Assembly (NCBI GenBank): GCA_013360685.1
Contig: JABWBD010000027.1
Span: 1-33,394 of the forward strand
DNA: 33,394 bases
Reading direction: 5' to 3'
Source: Pirellulales bacterium
GTDB taxonomy: Bacteria > Planctomycetota > Planctomycetia > Pirellulales > Thermoguttaceae
Made by a program: the position numbers and the translations under genes. Within the stretch, counting starts at the first letter, position 1. Every line of letters starts with the position of its first letter. The notes beneath the pieces are model-generated. The model had not been told where the DNA came from. It searched no databases and saw nothing but the letters and a program-made list of their open reading frames with translations. Positions 20,972-29,901 of the stretch are shown piece by piece.

Positions 20972-23410
20972 ATGAACGCTCGGCGGAGAATCGGAATCGC
21001 GGCGGTAAGTGCTTTGGTGGCTATCACTTGGGCGATTTGGCCGTGCTCGAGTTCGGGTGGTGATCCGATCTCGATCAGCGGGCGTTATCCGCACCTGGCG
21101 GTATTGAATCATGGCGGCGAGTGCGGAATCGGCGCGGTAGCCGTTTGGGCCAGCAAGCTCTGGGCGGTCACGTATCCGCCGCACGCCCCGCGGGGAAGCG
21201 ACGACAAGCTCTACTGGATCGACGAGAACCTGACCCGCGGGACATTTGCCGGCAGTATCGGCGGCACGCCCGCCAACCGGATGATCCACCGCGAATCCAA
21301 CCAACTGATCCTCGGGCCGTACTTCATCGACGCGGAGGGGAACGTGCGGGTGGTGCCCTACACAGAAGCCCCGGGCCGGCCGACCGCCACCGCGCGACAC
21401 CTCACCGACCCGGCCGGCAAGATCTACCAGTTCACCATGGAAGAGGGGCTCTACGAGATCGATGTTCGCTCGCTGAAAGTGACCACGATCCAGGCTGACG
21501 CGCACGAGAAAGGGTTCGTGGATCGCGTGCCGGGCTATCACGGAAAGGGCGGCTACGCCGGGCAAGGACGGCTCGTCGTCGCCAACAACGGCTCCCAACA
21601 GGGCCCGCAAACGCCCATCTACGAAAACTCCGGCGCTTTGGCCGAGTGGAACGGCAAGGACTGGCGGACCATCGTCGAGAAACAGTTTTGCGAAGTGACC
21701 GGCCCCGGCGGGATCCAGGGGAATCGCGATGCCGAAGCGCCTCTCTGGTCGACCGGATGGGACAAGCGAAGCGTGATCCTCAAGCTGCTCGACGGCGGCG
21801 CGTGGCAGACCTTCCGGCTGCCGATCGGCGACTACTCCTACGTGGCAAAGCACGGCTGGTTTACCGAATGGCCCCGGATCCGCGAAGTGGTGCCCGCTGC
21901 CGCCGGCAGTCCGCCCAAGCTGCTGATGAACATGCACGGCCTGTGGTTCGATTTTCCCAAAGGCTTCCGCGACGGCCATACCGGCGGACTGCGGCCGATC
22001 GCCAGCTACCTGAAGATCACGGCCGACTTCTGCGACTGGAAAGGCCGGATCGTCTTCGGCTGCGACGATACGGCGATCACGGGCGGCAACAAGTTCGTCA
22101 ACCAGTCGCAGTCGAACCTGTGGTTTTCCACCTGGCAGGGGCTTCACGACTGCGGGCGTCCGGCCGGCTGGGGCGGGCCGTGGTTCGACGACGACGTCAA
22201 GGCAGACCGGGCCGGCGAGCCCTACTTGCTGGCCGGATTCGACAAACGGGTCCTGCACCTTGCGCACGAGTCGGACGAACCGGTCGAGTTCGGCATCGAA
22301 ACCAGCCGCGAGGGGACGTCCGATTGGCGGCAGATCGACACGATCACGGTGCCGGCCAAGGGATATCGCTACATTGGGCTGGACGAGAACGTCCAGGGCG
22401 ACTGGATCCGGCTCTATCCCACCAAAGACGCTGCCCGTGTGACGGCCTATTTCCACTATGGGCCCGGCGGCGGGACGGTCACCGATCGGGACCTGTTCGC
22501 CAGCCTGGCCGACGTCGGCGACGAGGGTCCCCGTTCGGTCGGCATTGTCCGGCCTCGCGGCGGCGACACGGGAACCCTCCAGATGCTCGCCTCTCGGGAC
22601 GGCGCGGGCGTGGAACGGAGCGAGCCGGTCTACTATGAAATGGGCGCCGACATGAAGCTCCGCCGCGCGGCCGAACCCGACGACTCAGCGGCCTTCTTGA
22701 AGCGGACGGCGGCGCTCGGCGCGCCGGATTTCGAGGTCGATGCCGCCTCGGTCGTGATCACTTACGGCGGCACGCGCTTCCGCCTGCCCAAGACCGACGC
22801 CGCCTACGACCAGCCGTGGTCGATCGGCTGGCCTCGCGGCATCCGCGAGGTCGTCACCGAGCGGAGGCTGTTGAATTGCCACGGCACATTCTACGTGCTG
22901 CCGCACGACGCCGCCGGCGGCGTGGCCGCGCTGAAGCCGGTCGCGACGCACGGCAAACAGATCACCGACTTCTGTTCGTGGCGAGGTTTGCTGGTGCTGG
23001 CCGGCGTCCGCGGCAGTGCGACGGCCGACGGCCACACGTTCCTCTCCGACGATGGGCGCGCGGCGGTCTGGTGCGGCGACGTCGACGACCTCTGGAAACT
23101 CGGCAAACCCCGCGGCTATGGCGGACCGTGGAAAGACACCGCCGTGGAGCCGGGCAAGCCCTCCGATCCCTACCTGATGACCGGCTTCGATCAGAAGCGC
23201 GTGGAACTCTCGCACGACCGTGGCGAGCCGGTCAGTTTCACCATCGAGGTCGACTTCCTCCGCAACGGCAACTGGAAGGTCTATCAGGATTTGGCCGTCC
23301 CGGCGGACAAGACGGTCGAGCATGGGTTCCCCGACGGATTTTCGGCCCATTGGGTCCGCCTGCGAGCGGACAAACCTTGCAAAGCGACGGCGTGGTTCGC
23401 GTACGAGTGA
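20972..23410 (+). CDS. Large secreted protein with internal duplication, function unknown
   Basis: An 812-residue protein with a signal segment (residues 1-30, IGIAAVSALVAITWAIWPC) that could end in a lipobox-like Cys. The body looks like beta-propeller blades (LAVLNHGGECGIGAVAVWAS, LYEIDVRSLKVTTI). A block of about 150 residues occurs twice, at roughly 349-496 and 663-812. Both copies run ITxDFCxWxG, then a Leu-Trp strand, GYGGPW or GWGGPW, PYLxxGFD, HLAHESDEPV or ELSHDRGEPV, and an Ig-like C-terminal strand pair ending TAYFHY or TAWFAY. No catalytic motif is recognised. The ATG at 20972 is chosen because the signal begins there. Upstream bases 20930-20971 are also open but look non-coding. 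Confidence 0.75.
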   Translation: MNARRRIGIAAVSALVAITWAIWPCSSSGGDPISISGRYPHLAVLNHGGECGIGAVAVWASKLWAVTYPPHAPRGSDDKLYWIDENLTRGTFAGSIGGTPANRMIHRESNQLILGPYFIDAEGNVRVVPYTEAPGRPTATARHLTDPAGKIYQFTMEEGLYEIDVRSLKVTTIQADAHEKGFVDRVPGYHGKGGYAGQGRLVVANNGSQQGPQTPIYENSGALAEWNGKDWRTIVEKQFCEVTGPGGIQGNRDAEAPLWSTGWDKRSVILKLLDGGAWQTFRLPIGDYSYVAKHGWFTEWPRIREVVPAAAGSPPKLLMNMHGLWFDFPKGFRDGHTGGLRPIASYLKITADFCDWKGRIVFGCDDTAITGGNKFVNQSQSNLWFSTWQGLHDCGRPAGWGGPWFDDDVKADRAGEPYLLAGFDKRVLHLAHESDEPVEFGIETSREGTSDWRQIDTITVPAKGYRYIGLDENVQGDWIRLYPTKDAARVTAYFHYGPGGGTVTDRDLFASLADVGDEGPRSVGIVRPRGGDTGTLQMLASRDGAGVERSEPVYYEMGADMKLRRAAEPDDSAAFLKRTAALGAPDFEVDAASVVITYGGTRFRLPKTDAAYDQPWSIGWPRGIREVVTERRLLNCHGTFYVLPHDAAGGVAALKPVATHGKQITDFCSWRGLLVLAGVRGSATADGHTFLSDDGRAAVWCGDVDDLWKLGKPRGYGGPWKDTAVEPGKPSDPYLMTGFDQKRVELSHDRGEPVSFTIEVDFLRNGNWKVYQDLAVPADKTVEHGFPDGFSAHWVRLRADKPCKATAWFAYE

Positions 23411-23475
23411 CGCTGGCCGCGAAGTGGGGCTGCGTCCAGGCCACTGGAAGGATCCCAAAGACCGCTATGCCGCAC

Positions 23476-23506
23476 TTGACAAACCGGTGAAATCTGATAA
23501 TCTGAT
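23476..23506 (+). promoter_or_regulatory. Candidate promoter and operator of the Phd/PIN module
   Basis: TTGACA at 23476-23481 is followed by GATAAT at 23496-23501, a 14-base spacer that is shorter than ideal. The 8-mer AATCTGAT is repeated in tandem at 23491-23498 and 23499-23506, just before the ATG at 23510. The absence of a Shine-Dalgarno site and the nearness of the -10 box suggest a leaderless mRNA. The direct repeat may be the antitoxin operator. Inference only. Confidence 0.4.
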
Positions 23507-23509
23507 TTT

Positions 23510-23782
23510 ATGAGTGAAGCGATCATTACCGTTACGGAAGCGGCTCGGAACTTCGCCGATTGTGTGAACCGCGCCCATTATCAGAACACGTCCTTCCTGC
23601 TGCTGAAGAACGGTGTGCCCTTTGCGCGGCTGATCCCCGCCGGTTTGCCGGTCTGCCGTGGCAAGGAATTGGCCGAAACGCTCGCGCGCGTGGAACTGCC
23701 GCAGGAGGAAGCCAGTGCGTGGATGAATGATCTGGTGGCCGCGAGAAAAGAGTTGAAGGCTCCGTCCGACCCATGGCAATAA
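23510..23782 (+). CDS. Phd/YefM-type antitoxin
   Basis: A 90-residue antitoxin. The N-terminal half fits the Phd/YefM DNA-binding fold (ITVTEAARNFADCVNRAHYQ, then FLLLKNGVPFARLIPAG). The C-terminal half is a helical toxin-binding region (KELAETLARVELPQEEASAW). It should neutralise the PIN toxin encoded next and repress the operon. The stop overlaps the toxin start by ten bases (23773-23782). The ATG at 23510 has no ribosome site but an apparent promoter just upstream. Confidence 0.85.
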   Translation: MSEAIITVTEAARNFADCVNRAHYQNTSFLLLKNGVPFARLIPAGLPVCRGKELAETLARVELPQEEASAWMNDLVAARKELKAPSDPWQ

Positions 23783-24174
23783 TCCTGGACGCCGACGTAA
23801 TTATTCGCGGCGAGAAAGGCGTTTTCGACCTCAGGGCGTGGGTGGGGGCGAGGGCCGACGATGAGTTTGCCGTGGCGGCCATCACGATCGCTGAGCTGTG
23901 GCACGGGGTCGAACGTGCGACAGGACAGCACCGCGCCCAGCGCAAGCGCTACCTGGAGACAATCGTTTCCGTCCTTCCCATTTTTCCTTACACCGAGCAG
24001 ACCGCGTACGTACACGCAAAGCTCTGGGCGCAACTGCAAACTGCCGGCACCATGATCGGCTACTACGACCTGATTGTCGCTTCAACCGCGCTGGAGCGGG
24101 ATTTCGACCTCGCAACATTCAACAAGCGACACTTCAGTCTTGTCCCGCACCTGCGCGTGATCGAACCGGCATGA
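23773..24174 (+). CDS. vapC: PIN-domain ribonuclease toxin (VapC-like)
   Basis: A 133-residue PIN-domain toxin. The acidic metal-binding residues of the fold are visible: Asp6 in ILDADVII, Glu41 in ITIAELWHGVE, Asp99 in GYYDLIVASTAL, and Asp112 near the C-terminal FDLATFNKRHF motif. VapC-type toxins are Mg-dependent endoribonucleases that often cleave initiator tRNA or rRNA. It is co-transcribed with the overlapping upstream antitoxin gene. No truncation or missing catalytic residue is seen, so the module appears functional. The gene ends 36 bases before the convergent FG-GAP gene. Confidence 0.88.
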   Translation: MAIILDADVIIRGEKGVFDLRAWVGARADDEFAVAAITIAELWHGVERATGQHRAQRKRYLETIVSVLPIFPYTEQTAYVHAKLWAQLQTAGTMIGYYDLIVASTALERDFDLATFNKRHFSLVPHLRVIEPA

Positions 24175-24176
24175 CA

Positions 24177-24195
24177 TCGGCAGGAATCTTGCCGA
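24177..24195. terminator. Hairpin between convergent genes
   Basis: TCGGCA (24177-24182) and TGCCGA (24190-24195) form a 6-bp stem with a 7-base loop, three bases after the PIN toxin stop and within the 36-base gap to the convergent FG-GAP gene. Position suggests a bidirectional terminator, but no T-tract follows. Confidence 0.4.
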
Positions 24196-24210
24196 GCATC
24201 GTCGCGCCGT

Positions 24211-25803
24211 TCAGCCGAGTCCGAATCCGAATTGATCGCCGCTTTGCGCCGTGCCGTCGACGCCGGTGGTGTTCTGGTCCCAATAATCGTCGTTGCCCGT
24301 CGCGAGGCCGGTCGAACTGCCATAGAGCACCTGGACCGCACCGGCGTCGATGATGGAACCGACGTCTTCCAGCGGCACTCCGATCGTCAGGTCGTGGCGG
24401 CCGTCGCCGTCGAAGTCGCCTACCAGAAGAGCTGTTCCGAAACGATCGCCGGCTTCGCCTTCGCCACGCACGCCGGCGTCGCCCTGCTGCCAGTAATCGT
24501 CGTTCGCGGCGGTGAGCCGGGTAGCGCTGCCGTAGAGGACCTGGACCACTCCGGCGTTCACGGTCGTGCCCACGTCTTCGAAGGGCACTCCGATCGCCAG
24601 GTCATCCCGGAGGTCGCCATCGAAGTCACCTGCCGTGAGGCTCAAGCCGAAGCGGTCGTGGGCCTCCAGATCGCCGCGCACGCCCGCCGCGCCCTGCCGC
24701 CAGTACTGGTTGTTCGCGGCCGCCAGTCCGGTGCCGGCAAGCGTCCCATACAGGACTTGGACGGCTCCGGCGTTGGCCGCCGAAAGCACATCCTCGTCGG
24801 GCACTCCGATGGCCAGGTCGTCTCGGCCGTTGCCGTCGAAGTCGCCTGCCGCCAGGCTGAATCCGAAATGGTCGTTGGCAGCCGCGGCGCCCAGAATGCC
24901 GGCCGCGCCTTGCCGCCAGAGGTCGTCGTCGCCGCCGCTCAACCCCGTGGAAAGGCCGTACAACACCTGGACCACCCCGGCATCGGCAAGCGCTCCGACG
25001 TCTTCATAGGGCACCCCGATCGCCAGATCGTCACGCCCATTGCCGTCGAAATCGCCCGTCGCCAGGGTGAATCCGAAGCGGTCGCCGGCTTCCGCAGCCT
25101 CCTGCACGTCGCCGGCGCCTTGGAACCAGTAGTCGTCGTTCACGCCGGTGAGGCCCGTGGCGCTTCCATAGAGGACTTGCACAACGCCCGCGTCGGCAAT
25201 CGAATCGACGTTCTCCAGCGGCACTCCGATCGCGAGATCGTCTCGCCCGTCGCCGTTAAAGTCCCCCGCTGCAAGCGTCGTTCCGAACTCATCGTTTGCC
25301 TGCGCGACGCCTCGCACGTCGGCACTGCCCTGTCGCAAAATCTGGTTGCCGGCGGCCGCCAGGCCGGCAGCGCTTCCGTAGAGGATATGTATGGTCCCGG
25401 CATTGACGATCGCGCCGTTGTCCTGTCCCGGCACTCCGATCGCCAGGTCCGTAAACCCATCCCCGTTGAAGTCGCCAGCCGCAAGCGATTCGCCGAACCG
25501 ATCGCCTCGCTCGGCGACGCCGCGGATGCCGGGCGAGTCCTGGTGCCAGTAGGCGTCGTTGGTGGAACTCAAGCCGCCGACCCCGCCGCTATAGAGAATC
25601 TCTACCGCTCCCGCGTCCCGGACCGGGCCGACATCGTCAAACGGCACTCCAATCGCCAGATCGTCGAAGCCGTCGCCGTTGAAGTCGCCGGCGACTCCAG
25701 TCAGCAACTTCCTGCCCTCCAACGCTTCGAAGCCCAAGCGGCGTCCCTTGGGACCACGCCGGCCGATCTGGCGAGAACGAAACAACGAACGAAACCGTGC
25801 CAT
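24211..25803 (-). CDS. FG-GAP repeat surface protein with LEPR-XLL-type signal
   Basis: A 530-residue protein. Residues 1-35 are very basic and contain RRLGFEALEGRKLL, matching the LEPR-XLL N-terminal motif of large planctomycete exported proteins. Seven FG-GAP repeats of about 65 residues follow, each with a calcium-binding loop of the form GDFNGDGxDDLAIGVP and a strand such as VQVLYGSATGL, as in integrin-alpha-like propellers. Roles in adhesion or the cell surface are typical of the family. The protein stops at GDQFGFGLG, exactly where an eighth calcium loop (AAGDFDGDG) would be expected. This suggests C-terminal truncation, or a seven-blade propeller closed by a partial strand. Repeats are similar enough at DNA level for recombination between blades. 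Confidence 0.88.
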   Translation of the reverse strand: MARFRSLFRSRQIGRRGPKGRRLGFEALEGRKLLTGVAGDFNGDGFDDLAIGVPFDDVGPVRDAGAVEILYSGGVGGLSSTNDAYWHQDSPGIRGVAERGDRFGESLAAGDFNGDGFTDLAIGVPGQDNGAIVNAGTIHILYGSAAGLAAAGNQILRQGSADVRGVAQANDEFGTTLAAGDFNGDGRDDLAIGVPLENVDSIADAGVVQVLYGSATGLTGVNDDYWFQGAGDVQEAAEAGDRFGFTLATGDFDGNGRDDLAIGVPYEDVGALADAGVVQVLYGLSTGLSGGDDDLWRQGAAGILGAAAANDHFGFSLAAGDFDGNGRDDLAIGVPDEDVLSAANAGAVQVLYGTLAGTGLAAANNQYWRQGAAGVRGDLEAHDRFGLSLTAGDFDGDLRDDLAIGVPFEDVGTTVNAGVVQVLYGSATRLTAANDDYWQQGDAGVRGEGEAGDRFGTALLVGDFDGDGRHDLTIGVPLEDVGSIIDAGAVQVLYGSSTGLATGNDDYWDQNTTGVDGTAQSGDQFGFGLG

Positions 25804-26362
25804 GAACCACCCATCTGGTTTGCGGGAGGCGCCCGGGGAGACCGGTTTTGTGGACCGGCCTCAAAGACCGTTGACAGATCTCCGCACCGAACCGCGTTCT
25901 TAGGGACTTCCACTCAAGGAATCGAAAGGGCGGCTCGAAACCGGAATGCCGCGATCTTCCACCATCGGATATCGAAGGGAAGGGGCGTGCGAGACCGTTT
26001 CGTGCTCGGAAGGCGATGGTGCGTCCATCCTTTTCAAGTCTAGTTAGACAGGGGTGGGTGTCAAGAAAAAAGGCAAATGGCAGGAAAAAGGCAGATCTTT
26101 CGTGGAGGACTCTTTGTGGATCGCCGTGACCGGAGGTCTTGATAAGAGCCGTGCGTCCAAGAATAATGAGGCGGCTTGTTCGCCGAAACGGCCGGGCTCT
26201 TCGATTATCCTTGCCGGCCACGTACCGTGCCAGGGGCCTTGCACCGATGCAAGGCCCGCGGACTGAACTCGTTGGCGCAACCCGGACGAATCGGGTATGG
26301 TAGTGTTGGCTACAGCCGCCGATCGAGCGAAATCCCAAGACCAGACCGGAGGGAGACTTTCG
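25804..26362. other. Divergent intergenic region with a hairpin
   Basis: No convincing gene is seen in these 559 bases between the divergent FG-GAP and secreted propeller genes. Frames here have no domain content. A perfect hairpin GGGCCTTGCA-CCGA-TGCAAGGCCC lies at 26234-26257. An A-rich stretch at 26065-26095 repeats AAAAAGGCA units (AAAAAAGGCAAATGGCAGG, then AAAAAGGCAGATC). Promoters for both genes presumably lie here but are not recognisable. Confidence 0.5.
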
Positions 26363-27157
26363 ATGCGACGATTTGTCTTGGTCCTTGCGATTGCCGGATT
26401 CGAAGCCGTTGCTCGTGCTGCCCAGGCAGAAGAACGGGCCCCGGCTTTTGCCGCCGCTGCGTGCGAGGGCATCTATCCCAAGCACCTTCAGGGTATTTGC
26501 GCCGATGGGGTGGGAAGCGTCTACTGGTCGTTTACCGACGTGCTTGTCAAGAGCGACGCCCGGGGCAAGGTGGAGAAGAAGATTCCGGTGGCCAGCCACC
26601 ACGGCGACCTCTGCTATCACGACGGCAAGGTGCTGGTGGCTGTCAATCTCGGCCGCTTCAACGATCCGCAAGGGAATGCCGACTCTTGGGTCTACGTCTA
26701 CAACGCCGCCGACCTTTCGGAACTCGCTCGCCACAAGATCGCGGAGGCCGTTTACGGGGCGGGCGGCATCGCGGCCCGCGGCGGCCGTTTTTTCGTGGTC
26801 GGTGGTCTGCCCCCGGCGGTGGAGGAGAACTATGTCTACGAGTATGACCAGACGTTTCGATTTGTTCAGAGACACGTGGTCCGCAGCGGCTATACCTTGA
26901 TGGGAATTCAGACCGCCGCATGGGCCGATGGCTACTGGTGGTTCGGCTGCTACGGCGATCCCAAGATCCTGCTCAAGACCAACGCCGAATTCGAGATGGC
27001 GGGCAGGTACGAGTTCGACTGCTCGCTCGGCGTCGCCGGCGCGGCGCGCGGACGGATGTTGGTGGGGCGCGGATCGTGCCGGCCGGGCATTGGATGCACC
27101 GGAAGGATCGAAGCAGCACGGCCCGACGACGCGCGCGGGCTTGTGGTCGTCGAGTAG
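26363..27157 (+). CDS. Secreted propeller-like protein of unknown function
   Basis: A 264-residue protein with a signal peptide (residues 1-22, [16 protein letters not shown]). The mature part has repeated strands like a small beta-propeller or lactonase-type fold: [70 protein letters not shown] and [12 protein letters not shown]. No active-site motif is recognised. A GGAGGGAGA ribosome site precedes the ATG at 26363; the frame is open to 26297 but that leader would block the signal. It converges with the isomerase gene, the two stops being three bases apart. Confidence 0.75.
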   Translation: MRRFVLVLAIAGFEAVARAAQAEERAPAFAAAACEGIYPKHLQGICADGVGSVYWSFTDVLVKSDARGKVEKKIPVASHHGDLCYHDGKVLVAVNLGRFNDPQGNADSWVYVYNAADLSELARHKIAEAVYGAGGIAARGGRFFVVGGLPPAVEENYVYEYDQTFRFVQRHVVRSGYTLMGIQTAAWADGYWWFGCYGDPKILLKTNAEFEMAGRYEFDCSLGVAGAARGRMLVGRGSCRPGIGCTGRIEAARPDDARGLVVVE

Positions 27158-27160
27158 TTT

Positions 27161-28174
27161 TCAGACGCGTGTCTGCTCTTCCTTGTCGAACGCCGCGTCG
27201 AAAGCGATCTTGCTGGGCTCGAAGTCGAGTTTCCTGACGAACCGGCAGGCTTCCCTCGCCCCGTGCTCGCGGTCCATGCCGCTGTCTTCCCATTCCACCG
27301 AGAGCGGCCCCTGGTAGCCGACCTCGTTCAGGGCCCGGATGATCTCCTCGAAGTTCACACCGCCGCGACCCAGCGAGCGGAAGTCCCAGCCGCGCCGCGG
27401 ATCGCCGAAGTTGAGGTGGCTGGAGAGAACACCGGTGCGGCCGTCGGCCGTGACCTTGGCGTCTTTCATGTGGACATGATAGATCCGATCGGGAAACGCT
27501 CGGATGAATTCCACCGGATCAATTCCCTGCCAGATGAGATGGCTGGGATCGAAGTTGAAGCCGAACTCTTCGCGATACTCGAGCGTCTGCAGGGCCCGCT
27601 CCGCCGTGTAGAGATCGAAAGCAATCTCGGTTGGATGGACCTCCAGGGCGAACTTCACGCCGCACTCGGCAAAGACGTCGAGGATCGGATTGAACCGCTC
27701 GGCCAGGAGTTCGAAGCCCAGGTCGATCATCCGGGGCGAGACCGGCGGGAAGGAATAGAGCAGGTGCCAGATGCTCGAACCGGTGAAGCCGTTGACCACC
27801 GTCACACCCAGCTTCTGGGCCGCGCGCGCCGTGTTTTTCAGCTCTTCGGCCGCGCGCTGGTTGACGCCAGTCGGATCCCCGTCGCCCCAAACGTACGGCG
27901 GCAGAATGGCCTGGTGGCGCTGGTCGATCCGGTCCAATACGGCCTGGCCGACCAGGTGGTTGCTGATGGCAAACACCTGCATGCCGTTCTGCTTGAGAAT
28001 CTCGCGTTTTTTCGCGCAGTAGTCGCCGTCGGCAAGGGCCTTGTCGACCTCGAAGTGATCGCCCCAGCAAGCCAGTTCCAGACCGTCGAAACCGAACTCG
28101 CGGCATTTGTGGGCCAGATCGGCAACGGGAAGATCCGCCCATTGTCCCGTACACAGAGTGATTGGACGCGCCAT
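27161..28174 (-). CDS. Sugar phosphate isomerase/epimerase, paralog 1
   Basis: A 337-residue xylose-isomerase-like TIM barrel (AP endonuclease 2 superfamily), which usually isomerises or epimerises sugars, inositols or hydroxypyruvate. Likely metal ligands lie on successive strands: Glu in [10 protein letters not shown], Asp and His in [12 protein letters not shown], His in [12 protein letters not shown], and Glu in [11 protein letters not shown]. The start at 28174 has GGGAGA about seven bases upstream and gives MARPITL; an in-frame codon at 28228 adds a non-homologous leader. It is about four-fifths identical to the next gene (28483-29496), so the pair is a tandem duplication. The exact substrate cannot be read from sequence. 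No signal peptide, so cytosolic. Confidence 0.85.
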   Translation of the reverse strand: MARPITLCTGQWADLPVADLAHKCREFGFDGLELACWGDHFEVDKALADGDYCAKKREILKQNGMQVFAISNHLVGQAVLDRIDQRHQAILPPYVWGDGDPTGVNQRAAEELKNTARAAQKLGVTVVNGFTGSSIWHLLYSFPPVSPRMIDLGFELLAERFNPILDVFAECGVKFALEVHPTEIAFDLYTAERALQTLEYREEFGFNFDPSHLIWQGIDPVEFIRAFPDRIYHVHMKDAKVTADGRTGVLSSHLNFGDPRRGWDFRSLGRGGVNFEEIIRALNEVGYQGPLSVEWEDSGMDREHGAREACRFVRKLDFEPSKIAFDAAFDKEEQTRV

Positions 28175-28355
28175 AGAATTTCTCCCAGAATCATTAGCAG
28201 GAATCCAATTCGAAGTACACGACCGCACGGGCTCGGCGCGGGGCTGCCGGCCCCACCGTCTCCCGGACCGAAGGGCTCTCGCTCCCGTGGAAACCAGGTC
28301 GAGCGAAATCTCGCTGCAAGCTTGAAGGGAGGAGGAGACCTACGGTCACAAGTTC

Positions 28356-28465
28356 GGCGGGGTCAGGAGACCCGCGCCGAGCGCGACCCGCGCGCTCGGC
28401 GAGGGTCTCCTGACCCCGCCGCGCGCTCCATATCCCGCGCTCGGCGCGGGTCTCCCGACCCCGCC
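28356..28465. repeat. Triple 30-bp arm repeat between the isomerase paralogs
   Basis: Three copies of one 30-bp sequence are present. The arm at 28356-28385 (begins GGCGGGGTCAGGAGACCC) is inverted relative to 28391-28420 (one mismatch, 5-base loop) and also to 28436-28465 (one mismatch). The last two are therefore direct copies with a 45-bp period. The very stable first hairpin lies upstream of paralog 1 and downstream of paralog 2 on their coding strand. This resembles a known style of repetitive GC-rich planctomycete palindrome. Nothing else is seen in 28175-28482. Confidence 0.8.
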
Positions 28466-28482
28466 GCGCGCTGTTTATCCCG

Positions 28483-29496
<1,014 letters not shown>

Positions 29497-29660
29497 CGTC
29501 GGTTTCCTCCTACAGGGAACGTGTAGAAAAACGGGCGACCCGCCGGGACCGCCCGGACCAGGTCCGCCAAAGTGCGCCGCCGCCATTTTGACAGATTTAC
29601 CGCCGCCTGCAAGGGTCGGGCAACCACGCCTGTCAAGGTGCTACAGTCCTGTATAATCCT

Positions 29661-29790
29661 CGTTTAACCGCAGTGCCCAACGGGCCGCGCGCTTCAGCGA
29701 CGCGCAGCGTACCAGCAGTCAGGATCGCGACCATCGTAACTTGCGATACGTTCCACCGACGCGCGGCCCGTTGGGCACTGCGGTTAAACG
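29661..29790 (+). mobile_element. MITE-like element, copy 2 (31-bp terminal inverted repeats)
   Basis: The 130-bp unit begins CGTTTAACCGCAGTGCCCAA and ends TTGGGCACTGCGGTTAAACG. The arms are perfectly paired over about 30 bases, and the core GTCAGGATCGCGACCATCGT is shared with copy 1 (13871-14003), in the same orientation. TATAAT at 29652-29657 lies directly before the element (copy 1 has CATAAT at the same place). Like copy 1, it is intergenic and upstream of a plus-strand gene. No protein is encoded. Confidence 0.8.
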
Positions 29791-29901
29791 ACCTCCGCAG
29801 GGGTGGGTTTGGGCAACCGGAGCCGGCCGCACGCGCTATGCTATAATCGTTCTGAGGCGGTGCTGTCTGCGACAAAGTGGTCCCTGGCAAGGGTTTTCGT
29901 C

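Noticed and set aside
20909-22456. Minus-strand open frame of 515 codons opposite the large secreted gene
   Set aside because: The plus strand has the signal peptide and the duplicated module; the minus frame is a shadow.
24232-26043. Plus-strand open frame of 603 codons opposite the FG-GAP gene
   Set aside because: Its repeats merely mirror the periodic FG-GAP repeats on the other strand.
26054-26266. Plus-strand 70-codon frame starting GVKKKGKWQEKG
   Set aside because: It lies over A-rich repeats and a hairpin, has no ribosome site or domain, and is probably non-coding.
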